Part shown: positions 43,914 through 53,200 of the stretch, piece by piece
Layout of the letters: each line of letters begins with the position of its first letter
Numbering within the stretch: position 1 is the stretch's first letter
DNA from: Hydrogenophilales bacterium
Lineage (GTDB): Bacteria; Pseudomonadota; Gammaproteobacteria; Burkholderiales; Thiobacillaceae
DNA length: 64,000 bases
Direction: 5' to 3'
NCBI GenBank assembly: GCA_023258975.1
Contig: JAHFRD010000004.1
Location: 1 to 64,000 of the forward strand
Notes under the pieces: generated by a model
Seen by the model: only the letters and a program-made list of their open reading frames with translations
Told to the model about the DNA's origin: nothing
Databases searched by the model: none
Position numbers and translations under genes: made by a program

Positions 43914-45726
43914 GCTTGGTTACGCCGGGCCGTCGCAGCGGCTGGAACGGTTTCCCCTCCTCATGCAGAAATCGGGTGAAGAACTCGAACAGCACCAGGC
44001 GGGTGGTCTGTACATAAACCACGAGGCCTTCCAATACCAGGCTGAACAGGTTGCCCAGCACCAGCACCAGGGCCACCGCCAAGGGATGTTCGATCCCGCT
44101 CGCCAGCGTCATGAGCGCCAGGGACAAGGCCGCGTGGCCCAGGGCGAAGGCGCCGACACGCGCGAACGACAGGGTGTTCATCGCCAGTTCGAAGGAAGAA
44201 AGCAGCAGTCGGCCGGCGGCGCCGGGCAGGGCGCGCGGGTTGCGCTCGATCACCAGCGTGCCCACGAAGTACTGCGGCAGTCCCAGCGCCACCAGCCAGA
44301 ACGCGGCGGGCAGGAACAGCCCCAGCAATGTGCCCGCATAAATTAGAAGCAGCGCGCCATCCAACCACAGCCAGCTACGCAACTCGCCGCGCCAGGCCGC
44401 CGCCACGCCGGAAAATGCCAGCCCCAGCAGCATCAGCGCGGCGCCAAAGACCAGGGCGACGGCCATCACCGCCAAGGGCTGATCCAGCGGTTTCAGCCAG
44501 AGCGCCGGAACCAGATTGTCGAAGCCGAAGACATCACCGAACACCAGGCCGAAGAGCATGGCCGATAGGCCGCAGGGAATGAGAAAACGGATGTGCGGCC
44601 AGCGCTTCGCGAAAATCGTCGCGAACAGCAGCAGCACCAGGCCGTGGCCGATATCCGGGAACATGTAGCCGAACAGCAGCGGCACCACCACCGCCAGCAG
44701 ACCGCTCGGATCCACCTCGCTGCCGCCGGGCGTGCCCCACATGCGCAACAGCGGCTGGAACGGGCGCGCCCACCAGGCATCCAGCAGCGCCACCGGCGCG
44801 GCGTCGCCGCCGGGAGCGTCGGGAAAACGCACCATCGCCTCGATGCCCGCCTCATGCAATGCCTGGCTCAAGCGTTGCGGGTCGGCGCAAGTGGTCCAGC
44901 CGGTTACATGGCATAGCTTGCGCTCGCCCAGCGTGTGCGCGGCGTGTTCCAGATACCAGCGCAGGGTTTCCGCGTTGGCGCGCGCACGGGCCATGTCGGC
45001 ATCCTTCCTCAGCTTGCTCAGGTGCGTTTCAAACCCGGCGAGTTCATGCGTCTTCAGGGCCAATTGCGCCAGCAACATCTGTTTTTGTCGCGCATGGTCG
45101 CCGGACAGCCAGGGGGGGATGCCCACCTGTTCGCACTCCGTTTCCGCCACCAGGCGGCCCACCAGATCACGCTGTTCCGGGGCGCCGACGAAATAGAGGA
45201 AGGCGTGTCGTGGGCCATGCGCCACCCGTTCCACCACGCCACGCAGTTCCGGCGCGATTTCGTGGCCATGCGGGCAGGCGAACAGGCATTTGCAGAGAAA
45301 CCGGGTTTCCCGGAATACGCCGTCGAGATCGGCTCCCGCCGGTTGCATCGCCTCCAGGCATTCCTTCAGCAGCAGCAGATGCTCGCGCTCGGCGCGCAGT
45401 TGCGCCAAGTGTTCGCGAATGAAATCGACCCGCGCGCTCCAGATGCGCAGGCGGTGCAAAGCCTGGTTGGCGATGTGCGCGGAATCACCCACCAGCGCGG
45501 TGGGATGCGCCACCCCGGTGGGCAGGTCTTCCCCGTGTTCCTCGGCCAGCGCGGCAAAACGATCAAGGAAAAAGCGCAGACGTTCCAGATCCGGCATCTC
45601 GTCCAGGCGCGGATCCAGTTCCAGTTGCACCACCCCGGTGTCGGCCAGCACGCCGGTGGCGCGCACGGTCTGTTCGCGCGGTACATAAGTCTCGAACCAT
45701 TTCGTCCGCGCGGGTCTCAGCGCCAT
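43909..45726 (-). CDS. V-type ATPase subunit I (a-subunit homologue), isolated
   Basis: A 605-residue V/A-ATPase membrane subunit. Residues 1-~280 are soluble and helical/coiled-coil (stator arm); the C-terminal part has about seven TM segments (VVVPLLFGYMFPDIGHGLVL, LIYAGTLLGLFLPAAFWLVA and others). The FARVGAFALGHAALS and VQTTRLVLFEFFTRF segments carry the arginines expected to face the rotor ring. The Met of MALRPARTKWFETYV follows GGAGGCGAGG by 9 bases. No other V-ATPase subunit lies in the window: its upstream neighbour is a PEP-CTERM gene and its downstream neighbour the isc cluster. Confidence 0.9.
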   Translation of the reverse strand: MALRPARTKWFETYVPREQTVRATGVLADTGVVQLELDPRLDEMPDLERLRFFLDRFAALAEEHGEDLPTGVAHPTALVGDSAHIANQALHRLRIWSARVDFIREHLAQLRAEREHLLLLKECLEAMQPAGADLDGVFRETRFLCKCLFACPHGHEIAPELRGVVERVAHGPRHAFLYFVGAPEQRDLVGRLVAETECEQVGIPPWLSGDHARQKQMLLAQLALKTHELAGFETHLSKLRKDADMARARANAETLRWYLEHAAHTLGERKLCHVTGWTTCADPQRLSQALHEAGIEAMVRFPDAPGGDAAPVALLDAWWARPFQPLLRMWGTPGGSEVDPSGLLAVVVPLLFGYMFPDIGHGLVLLLFATIFAKRWPHIRFLIPCGLSAMLFGLVFGDVFGFDNLVPALWLKPLDQPLAVMAVALVFGAALMLLGLAFSGVAAAWRGELRSWLWLDGALLLIYAGTLLGLFLPAAFWLVALGLPQYFVGTLVIERNPRALPGAAGRLLLSSFELAMNTLSFARVGAFALGHAALSLALMTLASGIEHPLAVALVLVLGNLFSLVLEGLVVYVQTTRLVLFEFFTRFLHEEGKPFQPLRRPGVTKL

Positions 45727-46001
45727 TTCGTCGTCCTCGCCTCCAGCGGGGTAGGGCTGGATGGATGCCGGGATGCGCCCGGTGGAAGGCGCATCATAAA
45801 ACGCATTGAGGTGTCGGGTTGTTTGACATCGGGTTTGCCTGGCCACGGGAATGGGAGAGGAGAAGTCGGGGCTTCGCCTGTTGCGCCGCGACAACGATGG
45901 CATGAATATTGGTTGCGTGAGTGTCGGAATTCTTTACCGGAAGCCATTTCCAGAGATGGTGCGTATATATAAATATATGTTTATCAATGAGAAATGTTCC
46001 G
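45727..46001. other. divergent intergenic region upstream of the PEP-CTERM gene
   Basis: 275 bases between the V-ATPase start and the sigma-54 site. It is less GC-rich than its surroundings near 45960-45990 (TATATATAAATATATG), which could be an activator or IHF/H-NS-type bendable stretch. I see no gene or clear repeat in it. Confidence 0.5.
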
Positions 46002-46017
46002 TGGCACGGGAAATGCT
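46002..46017 (+). promoter_or_regulatory. sigma-54 (RpoN) -24/-12 promoter for the PEP-CTERM gene
   Basis: TGGCACG (46002-46008), four bases, then ATGCT (46013-46017); the consensus is TGGCACG-N4-TTGCA/T. The GG and GC dinucleotides have the required spacing, and only the first T of TTGC is changed. Transcription would start near 46028, giving a ~32-nt leader with GAAGGAG ahead of the ATG. Control of PEP-CTERM genes by RpoN with PrsK/PrsR is known in related bacteria. Confidence 0.72.
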
Positions 46018-46059
46018 CGCCATCGGCTGAACTTCAGCTTAACTACCGAAGGAGTAATC

Positions 46060-46782
46060 ATGAACTCCCATCTGCGCCCCCTCTTTGTGGCGACCATGTT
46101 GGCTGCCGCGCTTGCCTCAACCAGTGCCCTGGCCGATCCCATCGTGCAAGGCCCGGCCTATGCGCCGAACTCCGGTTTGGCCGGCGGGGCAACCGTGTTC
46201 CATCCCATGCTGCGGATTACCGACGACCCGACGGATACGCTCGATTTTTCAACTGTTTATCTCTGGAGTTTTTTCCTGGATTGGGGTGATTCCGTACTGC
46301 TGTTCGATCCCGGTGGCGCGACCATTTCTTTCGGCGCGGGTGGAGCGACTGCTTACAGCGGTGCCTTGTCGGGCGTGGCGGCCTATCTGGCCGGGATTGG
46401 TTCCCCCGTCACGGCCACGGATAACCTGGCAACCGCAGCGGCGGATGGCTACTACGCCCTGCAATGGGAATCCGATGGTTCCGCGTTGCTCGACCTCGGT
46501 TCGGAGATCAATTTCACCGGCTCGTACACGATCAAGGCGGGAGCAGCTCCCCAGGATGCTTTATTCGGTTTTTCCCACGCGGTGGGTGGAACCCCTTCAG
46601 AGATCCTCGATATGGGCTTTAACTCCTTCACCTACGATACCGTTACATCTGGCCAGTCGGCGATGAAGGTAACCGTCAATGCTCCCACCCCCGCGCCCGA
46701 GCCGGGGATGCCGTTGCTGCTGCTGGCTGGTCTGGGCGCGTACTTCGGTGCCGCGCGCTTGCGCCGGAAAACCCTGAACTAA
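46060..46782 (+). CDS. PEP-CTERM sorting domain protein
   Basis: A 240-residue exported protein. Signal peptide ~1-26 (LFVATMLAAALASTSALA, cut near DP). The mature part is Gly/Ala/Asp-rich and low in Cys, typical of extracellular matrix proteins. The C-terminus is a PEP-CTERM tag: APEPGMPLLLLAGLGAYFGA then basic ARLRRKTLN, recognised by exosortase/EpsH-type enzymes, none of which is in the window. It was started at the Met of MNSHLRPLF, 5 bases after AAGGAG; an upstream in-frame ATG lies before the sigma-54 start site and is excluded. Confidence 0.88.
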   Translation: MNSHLRPLFVATMLAAALASTSALADPIVQGPAYAPNSGLAGGATVFHPMLRITDDPTDTLDFSTVYLWSFFLDWGDSVLLFDPGGATISFGAGGATAYSGALSGVAAYLAGIGSPVTATDNLATAAADGYYALQWESDGSALLDLGSEINFTGSYTIKAGAAPQDALFGFSHAVGGTPSEILDMGFNSFTYDTVTSGQSAMKVTVNAPTPAPEPGMPLLLLAGLGAYFGAARLRRKTLN

Positions 46783-46993
46783 GCCGGTCGTCAGCTCGGT
46801 CGACGAGGGAATGCCTTCAGGATGAAGGTGGTTCCCGTGTGAGACGAAGGATGTGTTTCAAACGAGCATCGAGACGGATGCCGGCAGTGCGTGTTCGGTA
46901 TTGACGACCGTCCAGTCTCGGAAAACCTTGTTGTAGGCATTGTTTTACCGCGTTGATGAACTAAGAAGTGAGTGTGGTCAGTCGATGTGCGTA

Positions 46994-47011
46994 GGGGGCG
47001 AGAAGGCCCCC
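46994..47011 (+). terminator. weak terminator-like hairpin upstream of the riboswitch
   Basis: GGGGGC pairs with GCCCCC around a 6-base loop, followed by GAGTTATTT, a poor U-tract. It lies 210 bases past the PEP-CTERM stop. It could end that transcript or be part of the following leader RNA. Confidence 0.35.
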
Positions 47012-47018
47012 GAGTTAT

Positions 47019-47103
47019 TTCCAATCAAAGCCACACCCGTCGCGAGGCGGGGTCGGAAAGCTACGGGTCTTCAGGAGATCGCCGAGCTGCCATGACGTAG
47101 GAA
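47019..47103 (+). promoter_or_regulatory. candidate c-di-GMP-I (GEMM) riboswitch
   Basis: The segment reads AAAGCCACACC, then a stem with a GCGA (GNRA) tetraloop (CCGTC/GGCGG, 47037-47050), then GGTCGGAAAGCTACGGGTCT, a second variable stem, and GCCGAGCTGCC. This follows the c-di-GMP-I order: AAAGGCAAACC, GNRA-capped stem, GGACGCAAAGCCACGGGTCT, and GCCGGGTTGCC. TTCC (47019-47022) and GGAA (47100-47103) can close a basal stem. Several consensus positions differ, so the call is tentative. It lies ~150 bases before the giant surface-protein gene. Confidence 0.55.
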
Positions 47104-47166
47104 TGATCGTTATGGCGTATGCAGGTCCACCGGACGCTGCCCAATTTGCAAGCAATGTTCAGCCCA

Positions 47167-47242
47167 CCTCCGAGCGGAGGCGTCGGGTTGTGCGTTTGAG
47201 TCCCCTCTCCAGCCTTTTGCTTCGCCCGCGCGGGCGAGGAGG
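47167..47242 (+). promoter_or_regulatory. hairpins around the Shine-Dalgarno of the giant gene
   Basis: CCTCC (47167-47171) pairs with the GGAGG right after it (47176-47180), or alternatively with the Shine-Dalgarno GGAGG at 47238-47242. A second palindrome, CGCCCGCGCGGGCG (47223-47236), abuts the ribosome site GAGGAGG. The choice between these pairings could switch translation. Inferred from base pairing only. Confidence 0.45.
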
Positions 47243-47250
47243 TTAGCGCC

Positions 47251-50200
47251 ATGTTTGCCATGCCCACTCTGTTTGCCGGTAACAAGGTCAATCCCAATGT
47301 TTTCCAGGCGGCGCTTTCGCGTTTCTTCCGGCGTGGGGACAAGCATCGGCAAATCGAAAGGCCGCCGCAGCGGCACAAGATTCTGTTCGAGAGCCTCGAA
47401 CCCCGGTTGCTGATGTCGGCGGATTTCAACCCGGTCGCGCCGATGGGGTCGTTGATTCATCAGGCGCAGGCATCGACCGTTCTCGAAGTCGAGAACTCGT
47501 CCCATACCATCACCCTTTCCCTGGATGCGGGCCAGCAGGTTTCCGTGCTGTTCACCCCTCTTTCCGGCGGCATGCGGGGAGAGGTCGAACTGCTTGATCC
47601 GGATGGACATTCACTGGAGGTGGCCACGGCCGGCACCGCTGGGGAACTGACGCTGTTCAATTCCGCGCGGGCCTCGTCAGCCGGCGATTACGATCTGGTG
47701 GTGCGCAACCTGGAGGGAACGGGAAGTTTCACTGCGGAGATCGTCCTCAATGCCGCGCTGGAGTCCGAATCGCTGGGCATGGCCGGCAATGACGATCTGT
47801 CGGGTGCGCAGGCACTGGACTCCGCCTGGATCGACTTGCCGGTGAGCGGTCAGCGCGCGGCGGTGTTGGGTAGGGTGGAGGCGGGCGCGCCGGATATGTT
47901 CCGGCTGGATTTGAGCGATGGCGATGTGCTGGGTTTCGGTCTGGCCTCCCTGGAACGCGGCATGGGCGCCGGCCTGCGTCTGGAATTGCTTGATGGCACG
48001 GGTGGCCTGATCGCCGTGGGGACCGCCTCGGCCAGCAATATCGACCAGGTGATCGACGGCTTCACAGCCGGTTCCGGCACTTATTACCTGCGGGTGACCG
48101 GCGTTGGTGGCGAGCGATACAGCCTGCTCGCGGCGCGCCAGGCGCGCATGGATTTGGAACCCAATGACAACCCGGCCCAGGCCGAGGTGATGAGCCCGTT
48201 GTTCGATGCCCTGGGTAGTGTCGGGGTGATGGAATTCGGCAGGAGCGGCCCGATCCGGGTTGCCGTCCTGGCAGACTGGGACAGCAATACACTCGCCCAA
48301 CTCAACGACGACAGTTACTACGATTTCACCGCCATTCGGGTGAATTCGATGGAGATCGACACACTACAGGAACTCAACCAGTTCGATGTGGTGCTGCTGG
48401 GTTCCTGGCAGGATCAGAGCCAGCTCAATGCGATGGCGCCCGCTCTGCGCGCCTGGGTGGAAGCGGGCCACGGCGTCGTGGCCACGGGTTGGACGGTCGC
48501 CATGGCCGGACTCGGCAATGGCGGAGTGGTGGCCGACCTGGATGCCATCGTGCCGGTGAGCCTGAACACCATCGGCCGTTACGATTACACCAACTACTAC
48601 AACACCATCACCGTCAACGTCGTCGATTCCAGCCACCCCGTCACCCAGGGGGTGGCGAATTTCGATGGGGAGCTTTATCAGAATATCGAGTTCAGCACGT
48701 TGGCCGCCGACCCCGGCGCGGTGGTTCTCGGCACCGTGGGAATCAGCTCGCCCTATGGCACCTACCCCGCCATCGTCGCGGGCAGGCCAGGGCAGGGGCG
48801 TGGTGTCTATCTGGGTCCGGCCTATCCCGACAACAACTGGTCCGGCCCAATGGCCGACCGTCTGCTGGAACAGGCGGTGGCCTGGGCGGCCTTCTCGTCG
48901 CGGGATGCCCGTGACGACTACCTGCTGGCGGTAAACGAGGGGGATCATCTGCTCATCACGACCACCACGCCAGGCGGCGTGGCAAGCGACCCGGGCGACC
49001 TGCTTTCCCCGGTCAACAGCCTGGATCCGATGCTGCAATTGTTCGCGCCGGATGGAACGCCGATCACGGCGAATGACAACGATGCCGGCGATGGCCGCAA
49101 CGCCTTGCTCGACTACATCGTTCCGGCGGGCGGCGGTGGCGTCTATCGCCTGAGCGTGACCCCCGTTTCCGGCGGCGGTGATTACACCCTGCATGTCGAT
49201 GGCGCCAACGGAGTCATGGCAGGCGCGTCTCTCGACCTGATCGGCGTGACGCTTGTCGATGGCGCTCTGCTCAACACTTTCCCTTCGTTCATTGACTTCA
49301 CGTTTTCGCGCCCGGTGCGGCTCGATGCCATGCGGGCCGGCGATTTCACGTTGAGCGACGGGCCGGGCAACGCCGTGAATGTCAGCGGATGGACGCTGAC
49401 CAATGCCGATACCGTGCGCTTCCTGCTGGAATCACCGCCACTCCAGGATAGCCATTACAACCTGCATCTTGCCGCCAACGTGATCCGCGACCTGGCCAAT
49501 GGCGCCGGCAACGCGGAAGTCAACCAGGGCTTCGATGTGGACGTGACACCGCCCCAGGTGATCTGGCAATCGGTGTATGACGGTGATCGCCTGCTCGCCG
49601 GCGACTTCTATTTTTCCGTCAACTTCAGCGAGGAACTGCGGGGTGACGTGCTGGGCATGGAAGACGTGCGCCTGGTGGAGAACTTCAGCGGTCGGGTGAT
49701 CGGTCCGGCGAGTTTCGATTTTTGGGGGGATAGCCTCCAGGTCGGCTTCGGCGTACTTCCCGAAGGTAGTTACACCCTGACCCTGTTCAGCAATGCCAAC
49801 GGTTTCCGCGATCCCGCCGGCAATCTGCTGGACCATGATGGTGACGGCATCGCCGATGGAGATCTGGTCATTCATTTCGGTGTGGACACCGATGAGTTGC
49901 TCTATCCCACTCCCCTGAACAGCGCCAATCCCGCGGGCTCCCTGCTCTATGGCGGCGATACCCTGGGCGTGCTCTACGAACCCGGGGGCGAGGATGTGGA
50001 TACCTGGCTGCTCGATCTGGCCACCGGGCAGCGCTTCACGGTGGGTGTGTTCCCCGTGGACACGGGCCTTCGCGCCAATGTGACGGTCTACAACCCCGGC
50101 GGCGATTGGCTGGGATCGTTCGACGCGGCGCATCCGGGCGATATGGCCGGCCTCAACAACCTGCCGGTGGACGTGGCGGGGCGCTACCGCATCGAGGTAC

Positions 50201-53200
50201 GGAACCTTACTCACCCGGACACCGGGGAATGGACATCCGGCCGCTTCACGCTGGGCGTGTTGCTCAATGGCGCGGCCGAGGAAGAGGCGTACTTTGCCGG
50301 CGTCACCAATAACGATTTCGGCGGCGCGCAAAATCTGAACGACAGCTTCATCGATCTGGGCGATGGTGTTTCGCGCGGCGCGGTGGAGGGCAGTCTGGCC
50401 GTCGATGCCGCGCGTGTTCTGGCCGAGCAACATTTCGATGGCGCGCCCGGCGGCGAATGGGTTTTCAACACACTGACCGACGATCCGGCACCGCCGCCAA
50501 ACGGCTGGGACGGCTCCGCCCTCTCCATGTATTCCTCATTGTCTTCCAGCCCGAAATACACCGTCCTGCATGAAGCCGACTGGACGGTGGATCTGACCGG
50601 CGTCAGCCAGGCCACCCTGAGTTTTCGCGAGATCGGCTCGGATGCGACTGCGGAAGCCTTCGCGGGCGCTTTCCTCGGCCACTACAACGCCGACGGTGTC
50701 GCGATCAGCCAGGACGGCAACCTTTGGTTCCCGCTGCTGCAATTGAATGCCGAGTCCGGCGACGGCTGGAATACTTACAGCGTCGATCTCGATGCGGCGG
50801 CCGCCGCGGCCGGCTTCTCGCTGGATGGCGGACTGCACATCCGCTTCCAGTATTTCGACGACCCCTTCATTCTGAAATACCGCAGTTGGGACGACATCGT
50901 CATTACCACCGACAACCCGCTACCCGTCGTCGGGGTTTGGACGATCAACGAAACGGGTAACTATTACAACGGCCTTCACCAATTGGTCGATGGGATCACT
51001 CCCGATCAGTGGAGCAATTGGGACGCCGGCACCAACGTCTGGTGGTTTGACCAGGAGTTCGATCCCGGCAACGGCATGGGCCAGGCTTTCATGCTCGATC
51101 TGGGTTCTGTGCGGGAAGTGGCCGATTTGATGGTGAGCGTCGACAACAACGACGATTACGCCGTGGACTGGTCCGCTGACGGCGTGGCCTGGAACCGCTT
51201 GACCACGATTCCCTGGAGCGCGGGCGAGGTCGACTACGGCATGGATACCTTGAGCAGCGTTGCCGGCGATCCCGACTACGCCAGCGAGATGGATTTCGCC
51301 AACCCGGTCATGGCGCGCTTCCTGCGCGTCTACGCCACCGGCGGCGATGGCGCTTATGCCATCGGTGAAGTGCGGGTGCTGGGGCAGCCCGGCGTGCGCG
51401 TCGGAGTGGATCAGGACTGGTATGCCTTCACGCTGAATGATTGGGAAACCGTGTCCCTCGCGCTGCACCACGATAATCCGGAAGTCGCCGGCAATATCCG
51501 CCTGGAACTGTATGACCCGGATGGCCGGCAAGTGGCGCTCGGTGTGCCTGGAGATGGCCAGGTGGCGCAAATCATCGCCAACTTTGTGGCGCATCCCGCA
51601 CTCGGCGCCTCCGGGGTGAGCACCAGCGGGGAATTCCGCGCCCGCGTGTTCGGCATGGCCCCCGGCGACTACAACCTGGTGCTCACCCGCAACGCCGATT
51701 TCGGCCTGGAAACCGGGTCCGATCAGGTGCTGCGCGCGGATGGCGGCGTGCTGGGCGCCATCGTCGGCGGCGAGACCGACAGCTACCTGCTGCATGCCAA
51801 TCCGGGCGACTGGATCGAACTGTGGTTCACCCTGCCGGGAGATACCGACCCCTCCGATGGCGGCCAGGAGTTCCTCAACGGCCTGCTTCCGGCCATTCAG
51901 GTGTTCGACCCGAACGGCAACGAGGTCGCGCTGGATTACGATGGCGGCAACGGCCATTACAGCTTCACCGTGTCCACCGGCGACCCGGCCGATTATCGGG
52001 TGGTCGTCAGCGACAGCGGCGGCGCGGGCGGCGAATATGTGCTGCACGGCAATGGCGCCACCGGCGCCGAGCCGGATTTCCATGTGACCGCGATCGACCC
52101 GGTGGATGGCCGGGTTCTGGCCGACTACCCCAACTGGATTCGCCTCGACTTTTCCGCCCCAGTGCGGCCAGACCATGTGAACAACTGGGATCTGTGGGTT
52201 CTCGACCCCTCCGGAAACCAGCTGGATTCTCAATTCACCTGGATTCAGGATGCCGACACGGTCTACTACTACATCGGCAATTCCCTGAACGGCGAGGGGC
52301 TCTACACCGTCATGCTGGGCGGTGACACCCTGTTCGACACCAGTGGCCGTGGCGTCCTCCAGTTCGAGTCCTCCTTCTGGTTCGACGACACCTCACCCCG
52401 GGTGATCGCCAGCAGTGTCGAGGAAAACGCCATCGTCGCCAGCGGCGATCTGGTGGTGAACGTGCAATTCTCCGAGGCCATGCTGGCCGACGTGCTGGAT
52501 GCCACCGACGTCCTGCTGCGCAACGACAGCACGGGTGCGACCTTTGCCAGCGCCGGCATCAGCTACGACGTCGGCAACCGGATCGCCAGCATCGCTTTCA
52601 CCGGCCTGACGGAAGGCGATTACAGCCTCACCCTGTACAGTCGCGCCGATGCCTTCCGCGACGTCAGCGGAAAACTCCTGGACGGCGAATACAGCGGCAG
52701 CCTGCCTTCCGGCAACCATGTCCAGGGCGGCGATTTCGTGGTGCATTTCGCCGCCGACCACATTCTCCCGGTGGCCTATCCCACCCCACTGCTGGCCATC
52801 CAGCCGGATGGCTCGCTGATCCATGACCCGGTCATATCCGGCCTGTTCCATGCCACCGGCGACAGCGACGACTACACCCTCGATCTGGATGGCGGGCAGA
52901 CGCTCAGTGTCGTGTTGTCCCCGGCGGATGCCGGCGCGCGCGGAAACATCATGATCCTGGCGCCGGACGGCAGCCAGATCGCCGAAGCCACCGGCCTGGT
53001 GGACGGACAGCCGACCATTCTGCAAACCGCCCCGGTGGCCGGCGCCGGCCTCTATACCATCCGGGTGAGCGCCGCTCATGGAGCGGGCGCCTATCAGGCG
53101 CAAGCCTTCCTGAATACCGCGCTGGAACAGGGCGACGCTGTCCAGGATATCGACGCCAGCTTCATCCCCCTGGCCGGCACCGCCGAACGCGGTGCCGCGC

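Noticed and set aside
46969-46994. A TGG...TGC sequence upstream of the giant gene as a second sigma-54 promoter
   Set aside because: The GG-to-GC distance is one base too long and the -24 element is poor, so it does not meet the RpoN spacing rule.
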